DNA of 64,000 nt from NCBI GenBank assembly GCA_004335835.1, contig RWJK01001787.1:3517-67516 (forward strand). The letters run 5' to 3'. The notes below the pieces were generated by a model, which was given only the letters and a program-made list of their open reading frames with translations, searched no databases and was not told where the DNA came from. Position numbers and translations under genes: made by a program. This document shows positions 11,747-36,119 of this stretch, one piece after another. This DNA comes from Scenedesmus sp. ARA3. Taxonomy: Eukaryota; Chlorophyta; Chlorophyceae; Sphaeropleales; Scenedesmaceae. The first letter of the stretch is position 1. The number at the start of each line of letters is the position of its first letter.

Positions 11747-13548
11747 GCCTGCTGCTGCTACAGATGTGCTGTGCTACTTATGTATTTTGCAAGACCATGA
11801 AACGTTTGCAGCTAGTTGTGCAGAGGCAGAGGGGCCGTGGCAGCAGATCAGTCGGTCTTGACTGCAGGCGGGCTGCTGCTGGTCAGGCTACTGCGTCGCC
11901 GTGCCGTTGCGTTTCACGCAGTGGCCAAAGCGCTGCAAATCATTGTTCAAAAGGTCATGTATTGCCTGCAATCGACGTGTAGCATCAGCTGACTTTCGGC
12001 AATCAATCAGTCATGTGGGAGCTGGCACGCCTGTCACGTCCGACACCAAACGGCTCCTGATGTGGCACCAAAACGACTATATGGCATCACCCGTTTACGT
12101 TGCATGTGGGTCCCCTTGCGCTGTCAAGCGTTCATCGTGATGCCAGTCATCAAGTGTCAGTTGGGGCATAGGGTCCATTTCAAGCACAAGGTAACACAAG
12201 GCAGCAGCAACAGGATCGGACCAAAAGCAGAACAGCGCATAATCAGCAGCGGAGGCAACTGAGCTTCTGAAGACTTTTCAGGGCACTCCTCTGCAGCAGC
12301 TGCTTTTGAGGAATGCTCACCCTGTGCAATGCGGCCAGGCTGGCGCATAGGCATGGCAGCTTTTGCCAGCCCAACTACAGCTGCAGGCAGCACAAGACAA
12401 GCACACACCCCACCCACCACCATCAGCAGCACCTGCTGAAAAAATGCTGCACTACACATGCGATGCAAGCTTGATCAGGCAGCCTTGCACTGCGACAGGC
12501 AGCAGGCTGGGTGGTGTTGAGCATGCAAGGACTCTGACATGGAGCAGTGTCAGCAGCAGGCTGCAAAGCTAGAAATAGCTTCACATGGCAGAACAGCTGT
12601 ATACGCTGTTATGGCTTGATGAGTAACATGATGATGATGATGTATACGCTGTTGAAAGCCCCACACACTCTGCAGCGGGGTGTGTTTGTCACTGCCCTGT
12701 GTTGCTGTCTGAGAGAAGGCTTGAACCACATCAGCACACGTAAATGAACAGAAATCGTCCGAAAATTACTGAAGCTGGGGTGCGCTGTGTTGCCATACAT
12801 ATGGCACGCCACCTGCATCATCAACCCGATGCTAATTACTGCGCCCTTCCTGCTGCTCCTCCTGCAGTCTACCAATGCTGCCTGGCGCGCTGCTGCAGGC
12901 ACAGCATGACATAGTTGCCAGTAGTAACGTCTGACAGCATGCAAGCATGCACATTTACTCCGGGCTGCAGGCTGGTCAACCATAGTCACTGTGTACTGAA
13001 ACGGCCCTCCACCTGAGGTGTGCACCAGAGGTGCGGCGCTGCTGCTCAATTGCCATTGGCAGCAACTGGCAGTGGCCCATCACATCAGCATACGCGAACA
13101 ACTTTCGACAAATCAGTTACACGGCATCCGTGGCGTTTATGGTTGCTGTCCCAAAGGTCCTGCGGAACAGTTTTGAATGTCCTGCAGGAGCAGCATCAAC
13201 AGCATACTTGTGAGAGGCAGTATCGTGTCCCCTTTGGACATTGTTGCGCCTGTACTGTCAAGGTTCAAGTGAAGGGCTTTCAACGTGCAGCAAGATACAC
13301 CGCGTACAGGTCCCCATTGCTGTTGAACCCAAGGGAGTTGTACCACCCCAACTGACACTGCATGCCCCCAACCCAATGTTTGTGGGAGCTGCGATCAGCA
13401 GAAGCTGGTTAAGCGTTGCAAAGTACAGGACCTTGGTATGGAGTTTGACAATTGATCAGGGCTGCAGGCGACACGGGCGTATGGGGCCTCGCTGAGTGCT
13501 GTTCGCTGAAGGCCTTGATAGATTATAAAGGACAGTAGAACAGCAAAC
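11747..13548. other. Divergent intergenic region between DNAAF5 and COPA
   Basis: Contains the presumed promoters of both neighbours. No gene is supported. Minus-strand open frames at 12157-12468 and 12609-13049 include a hydrophobic stretch but lack an ATG in context, a recognisable domain or consistent splice phases. A TATA-like TTATAAAGG lies at about 13523, just before the COPA start codon, probably too close to act as a TATA box. An ATGATGATGATG run lies at about 12628. Confidence 0.5.
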
Positions 13549-26425
<12,877 letters not shown>

Positions 26426-27782
26426 CAGCAGCAGGTAGCAGCAGCAGCTGTGGCATGCGTGGTGGAGGCAGCATGCGAGGCTGCTGTCCATCAGGCAGTG
26501 CAGCTGGGGTTGATGAGGCGGGGTAGGGACATGGGTGGGAGGCAGGGGGGCGGGGGGACACTTATCTGACTGGCTGGTCACATCTGCTGGGCTCTTCTGT
26601 GGACAAATGTGGCGCAGACACGTTGGCCGCAGCCTGCAGGAGCGATGCACACTCATGTTGTTGGAGTGTCCTGAGGTGTGAGTGCGATTGAGCTGGTGGT
26701 TGCTGACAACGACTGCGTGGCCATACGGTGTTTGGTGCAGCAGCTGCTGCTGTTGCAATGCCACAGCGCATCCTGTGTTGTAGCTGGAGGCTGCAACTGG
26801 CAGCCTGCCGCGAATTTGGCATTTTCCTTGTAGCATGGTGACTGCACCATCTTGTAGTGCTATGCACAACTGTGCATTGCCGGCTCATCAAACCACTGCG
26901 TTGGTAACACGATGATGATGATGGTTCACCCCAATACTTGCGCACATTGAACACCATGTTGACGCATCAGAGTGACTGTGACGCATTGAAAGCAACAGGG
27001 GCAGCCATTGGCTCAATGGCACATGCGCACAATGTTTCGTGAAATGCCATGATCACGTTGCAGACCTAAGCAGCGAACCTTCCCGCTCTGCTGCAATGCT
27101 GCAATGTAACTTGGGCTGCCGTTACCACCCACATCAAGTGTGAGTATCTGCAGATACTCACATCTGTGTGAGATAGCTGAAGGTTGCAGGCTGTGAGGGG
27201 TACATTACATCTAAGCAAACCCTAGCCCCTCGGAACACACATTAAATTCAGATAAGTTGGACATGGACAACAGCCAACGGGGATTTGGCGCAGGAAGCTT
27301 GAGCACCAGACAACATAAGTGGGCCAAGCCTCCGTAACTCGATGGTGATCACCAGGGACCCTTGATCAGCCAAACAAGACGCCCAACATGTGGTGTGATA
27401 TTAGTCATTGTGGACTACATCAACGTTTTCTGACGTTCGCTTCACTGTGGTGCCCAACTTGGCAACTAGGGCGCTGCTGCCCCGCCTGGAACAGCTCCCG
27501 GCACTGATGGTGGCGGTTGGCAGTCAACGTCTGCCTGGTTTTTTTTTTAGATTTGAATCAAACGTGGTGGCCAAGCCGGGCATTTGCATCGTCATGCTAA
27601 ACGCGCTAAGCCCTCGTGACACGTCTCGACAACCCCTCTTCTTCATCTTAGCCCGCGCACGCCGGTGAGGCCTCAAACGTGACCTGGACAAATGCAAGAA
27701 AGTTGAGAACCTGACTGATAGTGACAAACGTAGGCGGCCTGCTGCAGATTCCGTGAACGAGCAAAACAGCACCTAAGCAACC
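26426..27782. other. Intergenic region between COPA and AdhE
   Basis: Holds the COPA 3'UTR and the AdhE upstream region. No gene is supported. Seen: a GATGATGATGATG run near 26911, a 24-bp perfect palindrome at 27139-27162, and a T8 run near 27539. The last 50 bp before the AdhE ATG are A-rich, as expected of a 5'UTR. Confidence 0.6.
27139..27162. promoter_or_regulatory. 24-bp perfect palindrome upstream of AdhE
   Basis: TGTGAGTATCTG is followed directly by its exact reverse complement, with no spacer. It lies 621 bp upstream of the AdhE start codon. A dyad this long is unlikely by chance and could bind a dimeric regulator or form a cruciform. A regulatory role is only inferred from its position. 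Confidence 0.4.
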
Positions 27783-30700
27783 ATGCAGCTGACCGGCAGG
27801 ACGTCGGTGGCCAGCGGCCGCTCTGCATCCAGGGATCTGGCACCAGTCCGGCCAAGCAGGCCTCGTGCAGCTCGTGTGAGCGCCGAGTACATCGGTGACA
27901 AGAAGAACAACCCTGCTCCTGCAGCAGCAGCCCCCGTCAAGGAGGAGACAACGGTTTCAAATTCTTTGAAGCCTACTCCAGTTGTAGAGGCAAAGCCAGC
28001 GCCCGTGGCAGCAGCTCCAGCAGCAGAAGCGAAGCCCGACGCGCTTGCGGACCTGCAGGGCCTCAAGGAGATTATCAACACAGCATGTGCTGCTCAAGAA
28101 GTTTACGAGGAGTTCTCTCAGGCGGACGTGGACCACATTTTCAAGGCAGCAGCTTCCGCTGCGAGTGCTGCGCGCATCGAGCTGGCAGTTATGGCCGTGG
28201 AGGAGACAAAGATGTAAGTGGTGAACCAGTTTGATTGGGGTTTGTGGCCTCATGCAGGTCCCAATCATGATAACTGTTGTGGCGGGTCAATGATCTGTTC
28301 CGAGACCGTGAATGGCCTTGGAACGAGCAGCAGGAGAAGCAACGGAGCCGTGTGCTTGCTGTGAATGTCTCTATTGCTGTGTTAGCGGTGGCTGTGGTGC
28401 ATGCACGCCTGCTGCTCAGTCCTGATGTGCTGCTGTACTGCCTGCTGTGGCCATTGGCAAGGCTTGACTCGTTGGTCAACAGAGCACTGCTGATGCTGAT
28501 GAATGCATCTTTCTGCCTGCTTACAGGGGCCTGATGGAGGATAAGGTCGTCAAGAACCACTTTGGTGAGTCACCAGCCCGCTGTGCTGCTACAGCTATGC
28601 CACATGGTGCATGTGCCATGCATATGGCCTGGCCCGCATTCAGCAGCAGAAGTTGTGTCAGCATCTTACAGTGAACAAGCAGCTACCTGAATGCAGACAA
28701 GTGCTGCCCAACACAGCATGCTGCGCACTGTGTGATTCAAACCTCGGGGATATTCCCGCTCTCCTGTCCCAAGGCAGCAGCATCACATGGCATTTCTCGA
28801 CTGTCCTCCAACCTTGCTGCTCGGCAACTGCCTGCAGCCTCCGAGTACATCTACAACAAGTACAAGGACGTGAAGACCTGCGACGTGATTGAGGAGGATG
28901 AGCTGGACGGCATCAAGAAGGTGGCAGAGCCCATTGGCGTGATCGCAGGTGAGGGCTGGATGACGTCATGACAGCGGCTGTATGGTGATTGCAGTTCAGC
29001 AGCTGAGCAGCTGGTAGTCATCGTTGCGCTGGCTGTGAAGCAGCCGAGGTTCGTGAGCGCTCGAGCAGCGGCAGCTGTGTCAAGTCATGCCTAGATGTTG
29101 TTCTGCAAGTACTGCATGCTTAACGTTATGCCTTGCACGTTCTCTGCTGCGCCTGCAGGAATTGTGCCAACCACAAACCCTACATCTACTGTTATCTTCA
29201 AGTGCCTGCTGGCCCTCAAGACCAGGTGCGCAACTGCGCCAGTGGCAGCACAGCTGTTTTGTGCCAACTTATGGCAGCGCACCACAGCTGCTGTGGTTTG
29301 AAAACACAGACAGCATTATAGAAGAGATCTTTCGCACAACAAACATAGCATGCCATATGGGAGCTGTGTGCAGCTTGCCGCGCGCAAGTCATGCCGCTGC
29401 CTCAGCTGCGCATTGCACCTATCGCCTACGTCTGCGCGGGTGCATCCTCGCAGGAATGCCATCGTGCTGTCCCCTCACGTGCGTGCCGCCAAGTGCTCCA
29501 TCGAGGCTGCGCGCATCGTGCGCGAGGCTGCAGAGGCAGCAGGCGCGCCCAAGGGCCTCATCCAGTGGATTGAGAAGCCCAGCCTGGCGCTGGCCACTGC
29601 GCTGATGAAGGACCCCAAGATCAACCTCATCCTGGCCACAGGTGTGGCTTGCTGGCTGCTGCATGCGCCTGTGTAGCTGCTCCTTGAAACATGCACTGCA
29701 GGGTGTTGCATGCCATGATGCCAAGAGGAGCAGTGAAGGAGGAACAATAGCCTTGTATGCTTTGCTTATACATGTGCTGAGTGTGCTCCTATGCTTGTCC
29801 TGCGCAGGTGGCCCTGGCATGGTGAAGGCAGCGTATGAGTCCGGCCACCCCTCCATTGGTGTGGGTGCCGGCAACACGCCCGCTGTGATCGACGCGTCTG
29901 CGGACATCCCCATGGCTGTGAGCTCCATCCTCATCAGCAAGACCTTTGACAACGGCGTCATCTGCGCCAGCGAGCAGAACATGGTGGTGGAGGCCGCGGT
30001 GAGCAGCAGGCAGCCTGGCGGATTGCAGCAGGCATGGCAGGATGTGGACTCGTCCTGCAAGTTAGCAGCAGGCAGCCTGGCAGTGTGCCGGGTTCATGTT
30101 ACAAGGGGTTAACGTTGTTTGGCTTGCAGGATTGCAGCGGGCACGGCAGCATTGGGATAGGTTGTCCTGCAAGTGCTTGTGAGGTGCAGAAGCAGCAGGC
30201 AGCTTGGTGTTGCGGCACCCCTGTAATGGAGTGCCGTAATGCTCTGTTTGGAAGCTGCTTACTGTACATGGTATTGATTGTTTGCCAACCCCTTGTCGCA
30301 TACAAAAACTCCACCCACGCAGGTGTACGACGAGGTGGTGAAGGAGCTGAAGCTGCGCGGCGCGTACTTTATGTCCAAGGAGGAGTGCAAGAAGGCCGGC
30401 GAGACCATCCTTAAGGACGGCCGGCTCAACGCAGACGTGGTGGGCCAGAAGGCGACCGCTCTGGCGCGCATGTTTGGCTTCGAGGTGCCTGTCACCACCA
30501 AGGTGCTGGTGGGAGAGGCCAGCCACATCGGGCACGGCGAGCCCATGAGCTACGAGAAGCTGTGCCCTGTGCTGGGTGAGTGCGTGTGAGGCTGCGGATG
30601 TGTCTTGCAGGATGCTGAATGAGGAGGCAGGGTGTCTGTTCAGCTGTGTTCGGTTGCAGAAGCGTGCGGGCTTGCTGCAGCCTGTGGCTTGCAGGATGGG

Positions 30701-33407
30701 AAGGCAGAGTTTGTGAAGTGTTATTGGGCACAGTAGCGCGTGTGCTTGCTGCGGGCTCTGTTTCAGATGTGTTGTGCTGCTGCATTGTGCAGGCATGTAC
30801 AAGGCTGACGACTGGACCGACGCCGTGAAGAAGGCCAAGTCTCTGGTGGAGTTTGGCGGCCACGGCCACACCAGCTGCCTGTACACCAGCCCGCAGAACA
30901 AGGAGCACATCAACGACTTCCAGCAGGCCATGGAGACTGTGCGCATCCTCATCAACAGCCCTGCCAGCCAGGGGTGAGTGGTGCCGGCAGGCTCACCAGA
31001 GCAGCAGCGACTGCATCACTGGCAGCAGTGTCGTGAGCATGTGCAGTGGCAATTGTATGCGTCAGGTTGGATTTTTGTGGCACACTGTTGTTGTCCGCCA
31101 CTTACACTGCTTTTGCCGCTGCTGTTGTACAATTTCCCTTGTCTGCAGTGCTATCGGCGATCTGTACAACTTCCACCTGGACCCGTCCCTGACCCTGGGC
31201 TGCGGCTCCTGGGGCAGCACCAGCGTGTCCGCCAACGTGGGCCCGCAGCACCTCATCAACGTGAAGACAGTGGCCATGCGCATGGAGAACATGCTGTGGT
31301 TCAAGGCGCCGCCCAAGATCTACTTCAAGCGCGGCAGCCTGGACCTGGCGCTGCGTGAGCTGGCCGGCCAGTGAGTTGCACTGCTGCTGTGCTGTATCGC
31401 TTGCTAGCAGTGTTGCAGCCGCTGGGCAGCGCAGGTTGTGTGAAACACAGGTAGTTGCTGTCCGCTGCAGCTGTGAAATTTTATGTTGCCTGTGAAGTGC
31501 ATCTGGTCACACACATGACAGTCATGTAGGTTTTGTGAACCTCTGGCTGCTGCTGCTTTCTGACTATGCGTGCCTGCCTGCCTGCAGCAAGCGCGCGTTC
31601 ATCGTGACCGACCCTCCTCTCTTCGAGATGGGCATCACCACGCAGCTCATCAACAAGCTCATCCCTCTGGGCATCCAGCCCAAGACCTTCACCAACGTGG
31701 AGCCCGACCCCACACTGGGCATGGTACAGAAGGCCATGGAGGAGCTGCGCAGCTTCAAGCCAGACCTCATCATTGCAATTGGAGGCGGCAGCCCCATGGA
31801 CGCAGCCAAGCTCATGTGAGTGTGGTGGCTTGGTGTGGCTTGCTGCAGACAGCTGCTTGCAGGATGTGTCCCATGCTCCTGGCTACGTAGTTGGCCACCA
31901 CTGCTGCATCTGCTCGTTGTGGGCATGGAAGAGACTTCCATGCTCACAACGAGCAGATGCAGCAGTCGAAGGTGGCAAAAAACTACGCAGCCAGGAGCAT
32001 GGGATTTGGGGCGTCACACTTGTGAGGGGTGGTGGGCCTGCTGTAGCCTGCAAGCAGAGGCTGCAGCGTGCGTCTCGTGGCAGTCAGAAAGTCAGTCACG
32101 AAAGATGACTCATTTGCTGCTGCTGCTGCTGCTGCTCTGTTTTGTGACAGGTGGCTGATGTACGAGCACCCTGAGACCAAGTTTGAGGAGGTGGCTGCCA
32201 GGTTCATGGTGAGCAGCAGCGCTCGCTCGCAACGTTCTGCCTTTGTGTGCGCATCATGCAGGGCTGCGTTAGCTGTATGTGTTGACAGCGTGCTTGTACT
32301 CAAGGCCCTTTGCGTTCTGCCTGCAGGACATCCGCAAGCGCATCAACGCCATCCCCGACCTGGGCAAGCTGGCCAAGTTTGTGGCCATCCCCACCACCAG
32401 CGGCACCGGCAGCGAGGTCACGCCCTTCGCGGTGGTGACTGACGAGAAGACCGGCATCAAGTACCCGCTGGCCGACTATGCGCTGGTGAGAGGCCGCTGC
32501 TGCCAGTTTTGTTTGCCCTCTCATGTAGCTAGCTGGTGTTGGGCTGCAGTGTGGGTGTAAAGCAACAGTAACATCCATGCACCATCTGTGATTGACAGGC
32601 TTGTACAGGACAACTGTGATTGACAGGCTTGTACAAGACAACAACTGTTTCTGTCTTCTCACTACTTTGTTCTGTGCGCTGCCCCTTGCTGCCGCCATCA
32701 GGTGCCCAACATGGCCATCTGCGACGCTAACCTGGTCGACAGCATGCCCACGCGCCTCACCGCGTACGGCGGCCTGGACGCGCTGGTGCACGCCATGGAG
32801 AGCTACGTCAGCGTGTGCGCCACAGACTACACCAAGGGTGAGCGGACAGCTTGTGCAGCTCTGCCAGCTGCACAACTCTTCTTTTGCAGCCGGTCAACGC
32901 TGCTGCTGTGTCTTTGCTGGGCCCGCAATGAACGATGAACTTCGGCGCATGCTTGTCCCTGACCATGCATGCTGCTGCTGCTGCATGCAGGCCTGTCGCT
33001 GCAGGCCATCCGCATGGTGTTTGACTACCTGCCGCGCTCCGTGAAGAACGGCTCCAAGGACCCCATCGCCAAGGAGAAGATGCACAACGCCGCCACCATT
33101 GCCGGCATGGCCTTCGCCAACGCCTTCCTGGGCGTGTGCCACTCCATGGCGCACAAGCTGGGCGGCACGCACCACATTGCGCACGGCCTGGCCAACGCGC
33201 TGCTCATCAGCCACGTCATCCGCTACAACGCCACTGACAAGCCCTTCAAGCAGACCTGCTTCCCGCAGTACGGTGAGTTGTTCGCTGAGTTGCCTGGTGC
33301 CTTGGGGCATCAAGCGGCTGCAAGTGTAGCGCTGTACTTGCTGTGGTCTCTTGCGTCACAGGCTGGCTATGCTTGGTGATGGAAGCGACTGCTGACACTG
33401 TGTATGC

Positions 33408-33438
<31 letters not shown>

Positions 33439-34250
33439 CGTCAACAGCTGTGCCAAAGGCGCTGGACCGCTATGCGGAGATTGCCGATGCGCTGGTGCTG
33501 GGCGGCAGCACCAAGGAGGAGAAGGTGCGCGGCATCTCTGCATTTATAGTGTTCATGCTGTGGCTGCTGCTGCTTGCTTTAGTTAGACGTGCTGGCGTCA
33601 TAGACTGCACCTGCATCCATCAGCTGCTGTTTGGAGTGCAGCACACGTGTTCTGTGCAGTTACAGCTCTGTCATTCCCTCTGCTGACGCTGCTGTGGCTG
33701 GTCATCGCTCAGGTGGTCAAGCTGATCGAGGCGGTGGAGCGGCTCAAGGCAGAGGTGGGCGTGCCCGCCACCATCAGGGAGGTGGTGGGCAGCGACAAGC
33801 CCGAGGCCGAGTGGTTCTACATGTCCTCCACACTGGACATGAGCTACCAGGCCTTCGACGACCAGTGCACGGGCGCCAACCCCAGGTGAGGGGAGGAAGA
33901 GGGAAAGGGCGGGCTGCAGGCGCAGGATGCAGAGTGCGGGGTGTTGCATAACCGGTTTGGCATCAGCACCTGCTGTAAATACTGAGACAAGTGCATCATG
34001 CAAATCGCCTGCGCGTGCTGGATGTTGCGTGCCTTGGTCTGATGCCTTGGGCGATGCTGTTGTGCTGCTGTGTGCACGCTGCAGGTACCCGCTGGTGAAG
34101 GACCTGCGCAAGATGCTGGAGGACGCGTGGAGCAAGCCCATCCTGGACATCGTGGCCAAGGAGGGCCTGGAGTTTGTGTCGCCCGCCAGCTCCTGCCTCA
34201 AGAGCAGGCTGGACAAGCCGCACTTCCCCGCGGGCTACGGCGCGCGCTAA
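27783..34250 (+). CDS. ADHE: Bifunctional acetaldehyde/alcohol dehydrogenase AdhE, organelle-targeted
   Basis: Fermentation enzyme: reduces acetyl-CoA to acetaldehyde (N-terminal ALDH domain) and then to ethanol (C-terminal iron-dependent ADH domain), reoxidising NADH in anoxia. Seventeen exons join in frame, about 986 residues (algal AdhE about 950): 27783-28213, 28527-28564, 28838-28948, 29159-29225, 29454-29641, 29808-29998, 30323-30575, 30793-30973, 31149-31370, 31588-31815, 32151-32208, 32327-32485, 32702-32837, 32991-33272, 33448-33524, 33713-33885, 34085-34250. The first 75 or so residues (MQLTGRTSVASGRSASRD, then Ala/Pro/Lys-rich) resemble a plastid or mitochondrial transit peptide. 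The ALDH part shows ATGGPGMVKAAYESGHPS and FDNGVICASEQ with the catalytic Cys. The ADH part shows IGGGSPMDAAKLM, PTTSGTGSEVTPF and iron-binding His in CHSMAHKLGGTHHIAHGLA. No exon echoes were found in any intron, unlike all other genes here. Confidence 0.97.
31870..32003 (+). ncRNA. Long intronic inverted repeat (hairpin), miRNA-precursor-like
   Basis: A left arm at 31870-31931 (starting CCCATGCTCCTGGCT) and a right arm at 31935-32003 are near-perfect reverse complements. They are separated by a 3-nt loop, with only a few mismatches and about 7 nt of bulge. The hairpin lies in the AdhE intron between 31815 and 32151. Green algae process miRNAs and siRNAs from intronic hairpins of this kind. 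It could equally be a recent inverted duplication with no product. Confidence 0.5.
32587..32642 (+). repeat. 28-bp tandem duplication in an AdhE intron
   Basis: Two adjacent 28-bp units (TGTGATTGACAGGCTTGTAC and 8 more bases) with one difference. They contain no exon sequence. Confidence 0.85.
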
Positions 34251-36119
34251 GCAGCGCAGCGCCAGGCGAGCTTGTCGGCGCTGAGTTCCGCCGTACGCAG
34301 CAATGCAGGAATGCAGCCAGATGGTGCTGGAACGTCAGCGAACATCGGTGTAGCTTACACGATGCTGTACACTTTCTGTGCTGGTTGTGTGCCTCGGCTG
34401 GTGGCAGCGGGGCTCCTCAAGAGCTTTGTATTGAAATCAGTGCCGTGAACGGGATGCTGACACCAGTGACAGCTGCGGCGTGTGCATTATCCGTCAGGAT
34501 TGTTTGAACGAGTCGCGGTCTGTTGCTGCAGCTTGCTTGTGGGGCTGGTGGCGTCAATGGTGTTTGTGGGTGGTAGGAGTGTGCTGGTACAGTCCCTTCT
34601 GGGCTTGCTGAGCAGTGGCAATGCTGGGGTTGAATAGCACAGGGGTTGAACAGCACAGGGGGCTGTGTGACTGCTATTGATGCGAGGCGTGCTTGTGTTC
34701 TCTTGTACCGCATTCAATGTGCAACCGTTTGCCTTTGAACTGCAGGAGCTTTTGAGTGCGTGAACGAGTGTGGCGGTTGCATGCAATCATCATGCTCTGA
34801 GTTATGTCTTGTTTTGTGGGCCCAATCAATGTGCTCAGCTCACCTTGTTACGTGTGGCTTTGCAGCAGTGCTCTGGCTGCAGCAGCACAGCGCTGCATCC
34901 AGGCAGCACATGCGCATGCTGCCATCTGTGAGTTATGTGATCGCTTGTAGCGCCTGGTGGTATGAGTGGATATTGGCATGCCACATGCCTGTAAACCTAC
35001 ACCACAACATAGAGAGGGGGGCGGTGCAGCAACAGCATGTGGATGACTGTAAAGCATCCTTACGGCGGTGTTGACATGCATGGAGTCGTGTGAGAGGGTG
35101 TGTATTGGGGGCATGTGTGATGTGCAGCAGGGGCCGTTCTGTACGTGTCCCATTCGCACGGTTGGTTGTGTGTTTACGGCTGCAGCACCAAGGCACTTGT
35201 GCCATATCGTGTCTCAGTGCGTTGCAGAGGTGCAGACAAATGGTTTGAAATGCAATGCAGCAGCATGCTGCAGACCAAGGTGTGGTTGGATCAGCAGGGG
35301 CTGTTGCGCCTGGACATTAAAGTGGGGTTGTTGCCATCACATTGTGATTTAACTGTGTAACCCACTATGGTGTTTGCTGACTGACCAAGGGCCTTGCTCC
35401 CGGATTAACGATCAAGGCAACGGTTGGTACTGACTTTTGTGTCAGTGGACTTGGCATACTTTCTGTTAAGCGGGACATAAGTTGCGAGAGAGGCTTGTTG
35501 CTACACCTCTCAACGTCAAGCATTAGGACGTATAATTGCACTTGGTTGTGTCCACGAAAAGGCATTGCACACAAAAATCATCCGCAAGCACAGGTCGCAG
35601 CTGGCATGGTGGTGCACACAGACATGGGCTGAACCTGCTTATTACAACTTGCCTAAATGAAATCACGAAATAGAGCACAGTTTCGTTATAAGTTTGTAAA
35701 CTGGTAGGGCTGGATGAAAACAACGTGCCGGATTTGAAAGGACAGCTGTGCAACAGCACTTCATGCCTGCGCTGTGCCGGTGTGCGCTCGCTAGGCGTTT
35801 GGGCGACTCGAACCATGATCAAGTCAGTCTAAGCACCAGTTTCAAGATATCCTGGTAACAGAAGGCGAAGAGAGGACCTGCTGGGTGCAGTGACAATTGT
35901 CCCGGAACCTCAATCCCGTCAAAGTCATCAAAGCGCCGCTGCCGCGCACAAAGCTTGCGTACTACACGCTGTAACTAATGAGTTATATCCAAAGGGAAGC
36001 TTGAACCGACAGAACTGCAGCCTGAAATGTTTCAGCTGGTTACACCTTTCTACTGAGCGAGTCTCTCAGCCTAAATAGTTAAACAGCATCATATCAGCCG
36101 TCTTACTAGCTCGGGGACC
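34251..36119. other. Intergenic region between AdhE and the ACS-type transporter
   Basis: AdhE 3'UTR and upstream region of the next gene. Candidate TGTAA signals occur near 34989, 35048 and 35354. No gene, repeat array or RNA is supported. Base composition becomes clearly more AT-rich after about 35400, as expected for non-coding DNA in this genome. Confidence 0.55.

Noticed and set aside
12157..13049. Possible small membrane-protein gene on the minus strand
   Set aside because: The upstream frame starts at a TTG, the hydrophobic segment is short, and no consistent exon phases or homology could be found.
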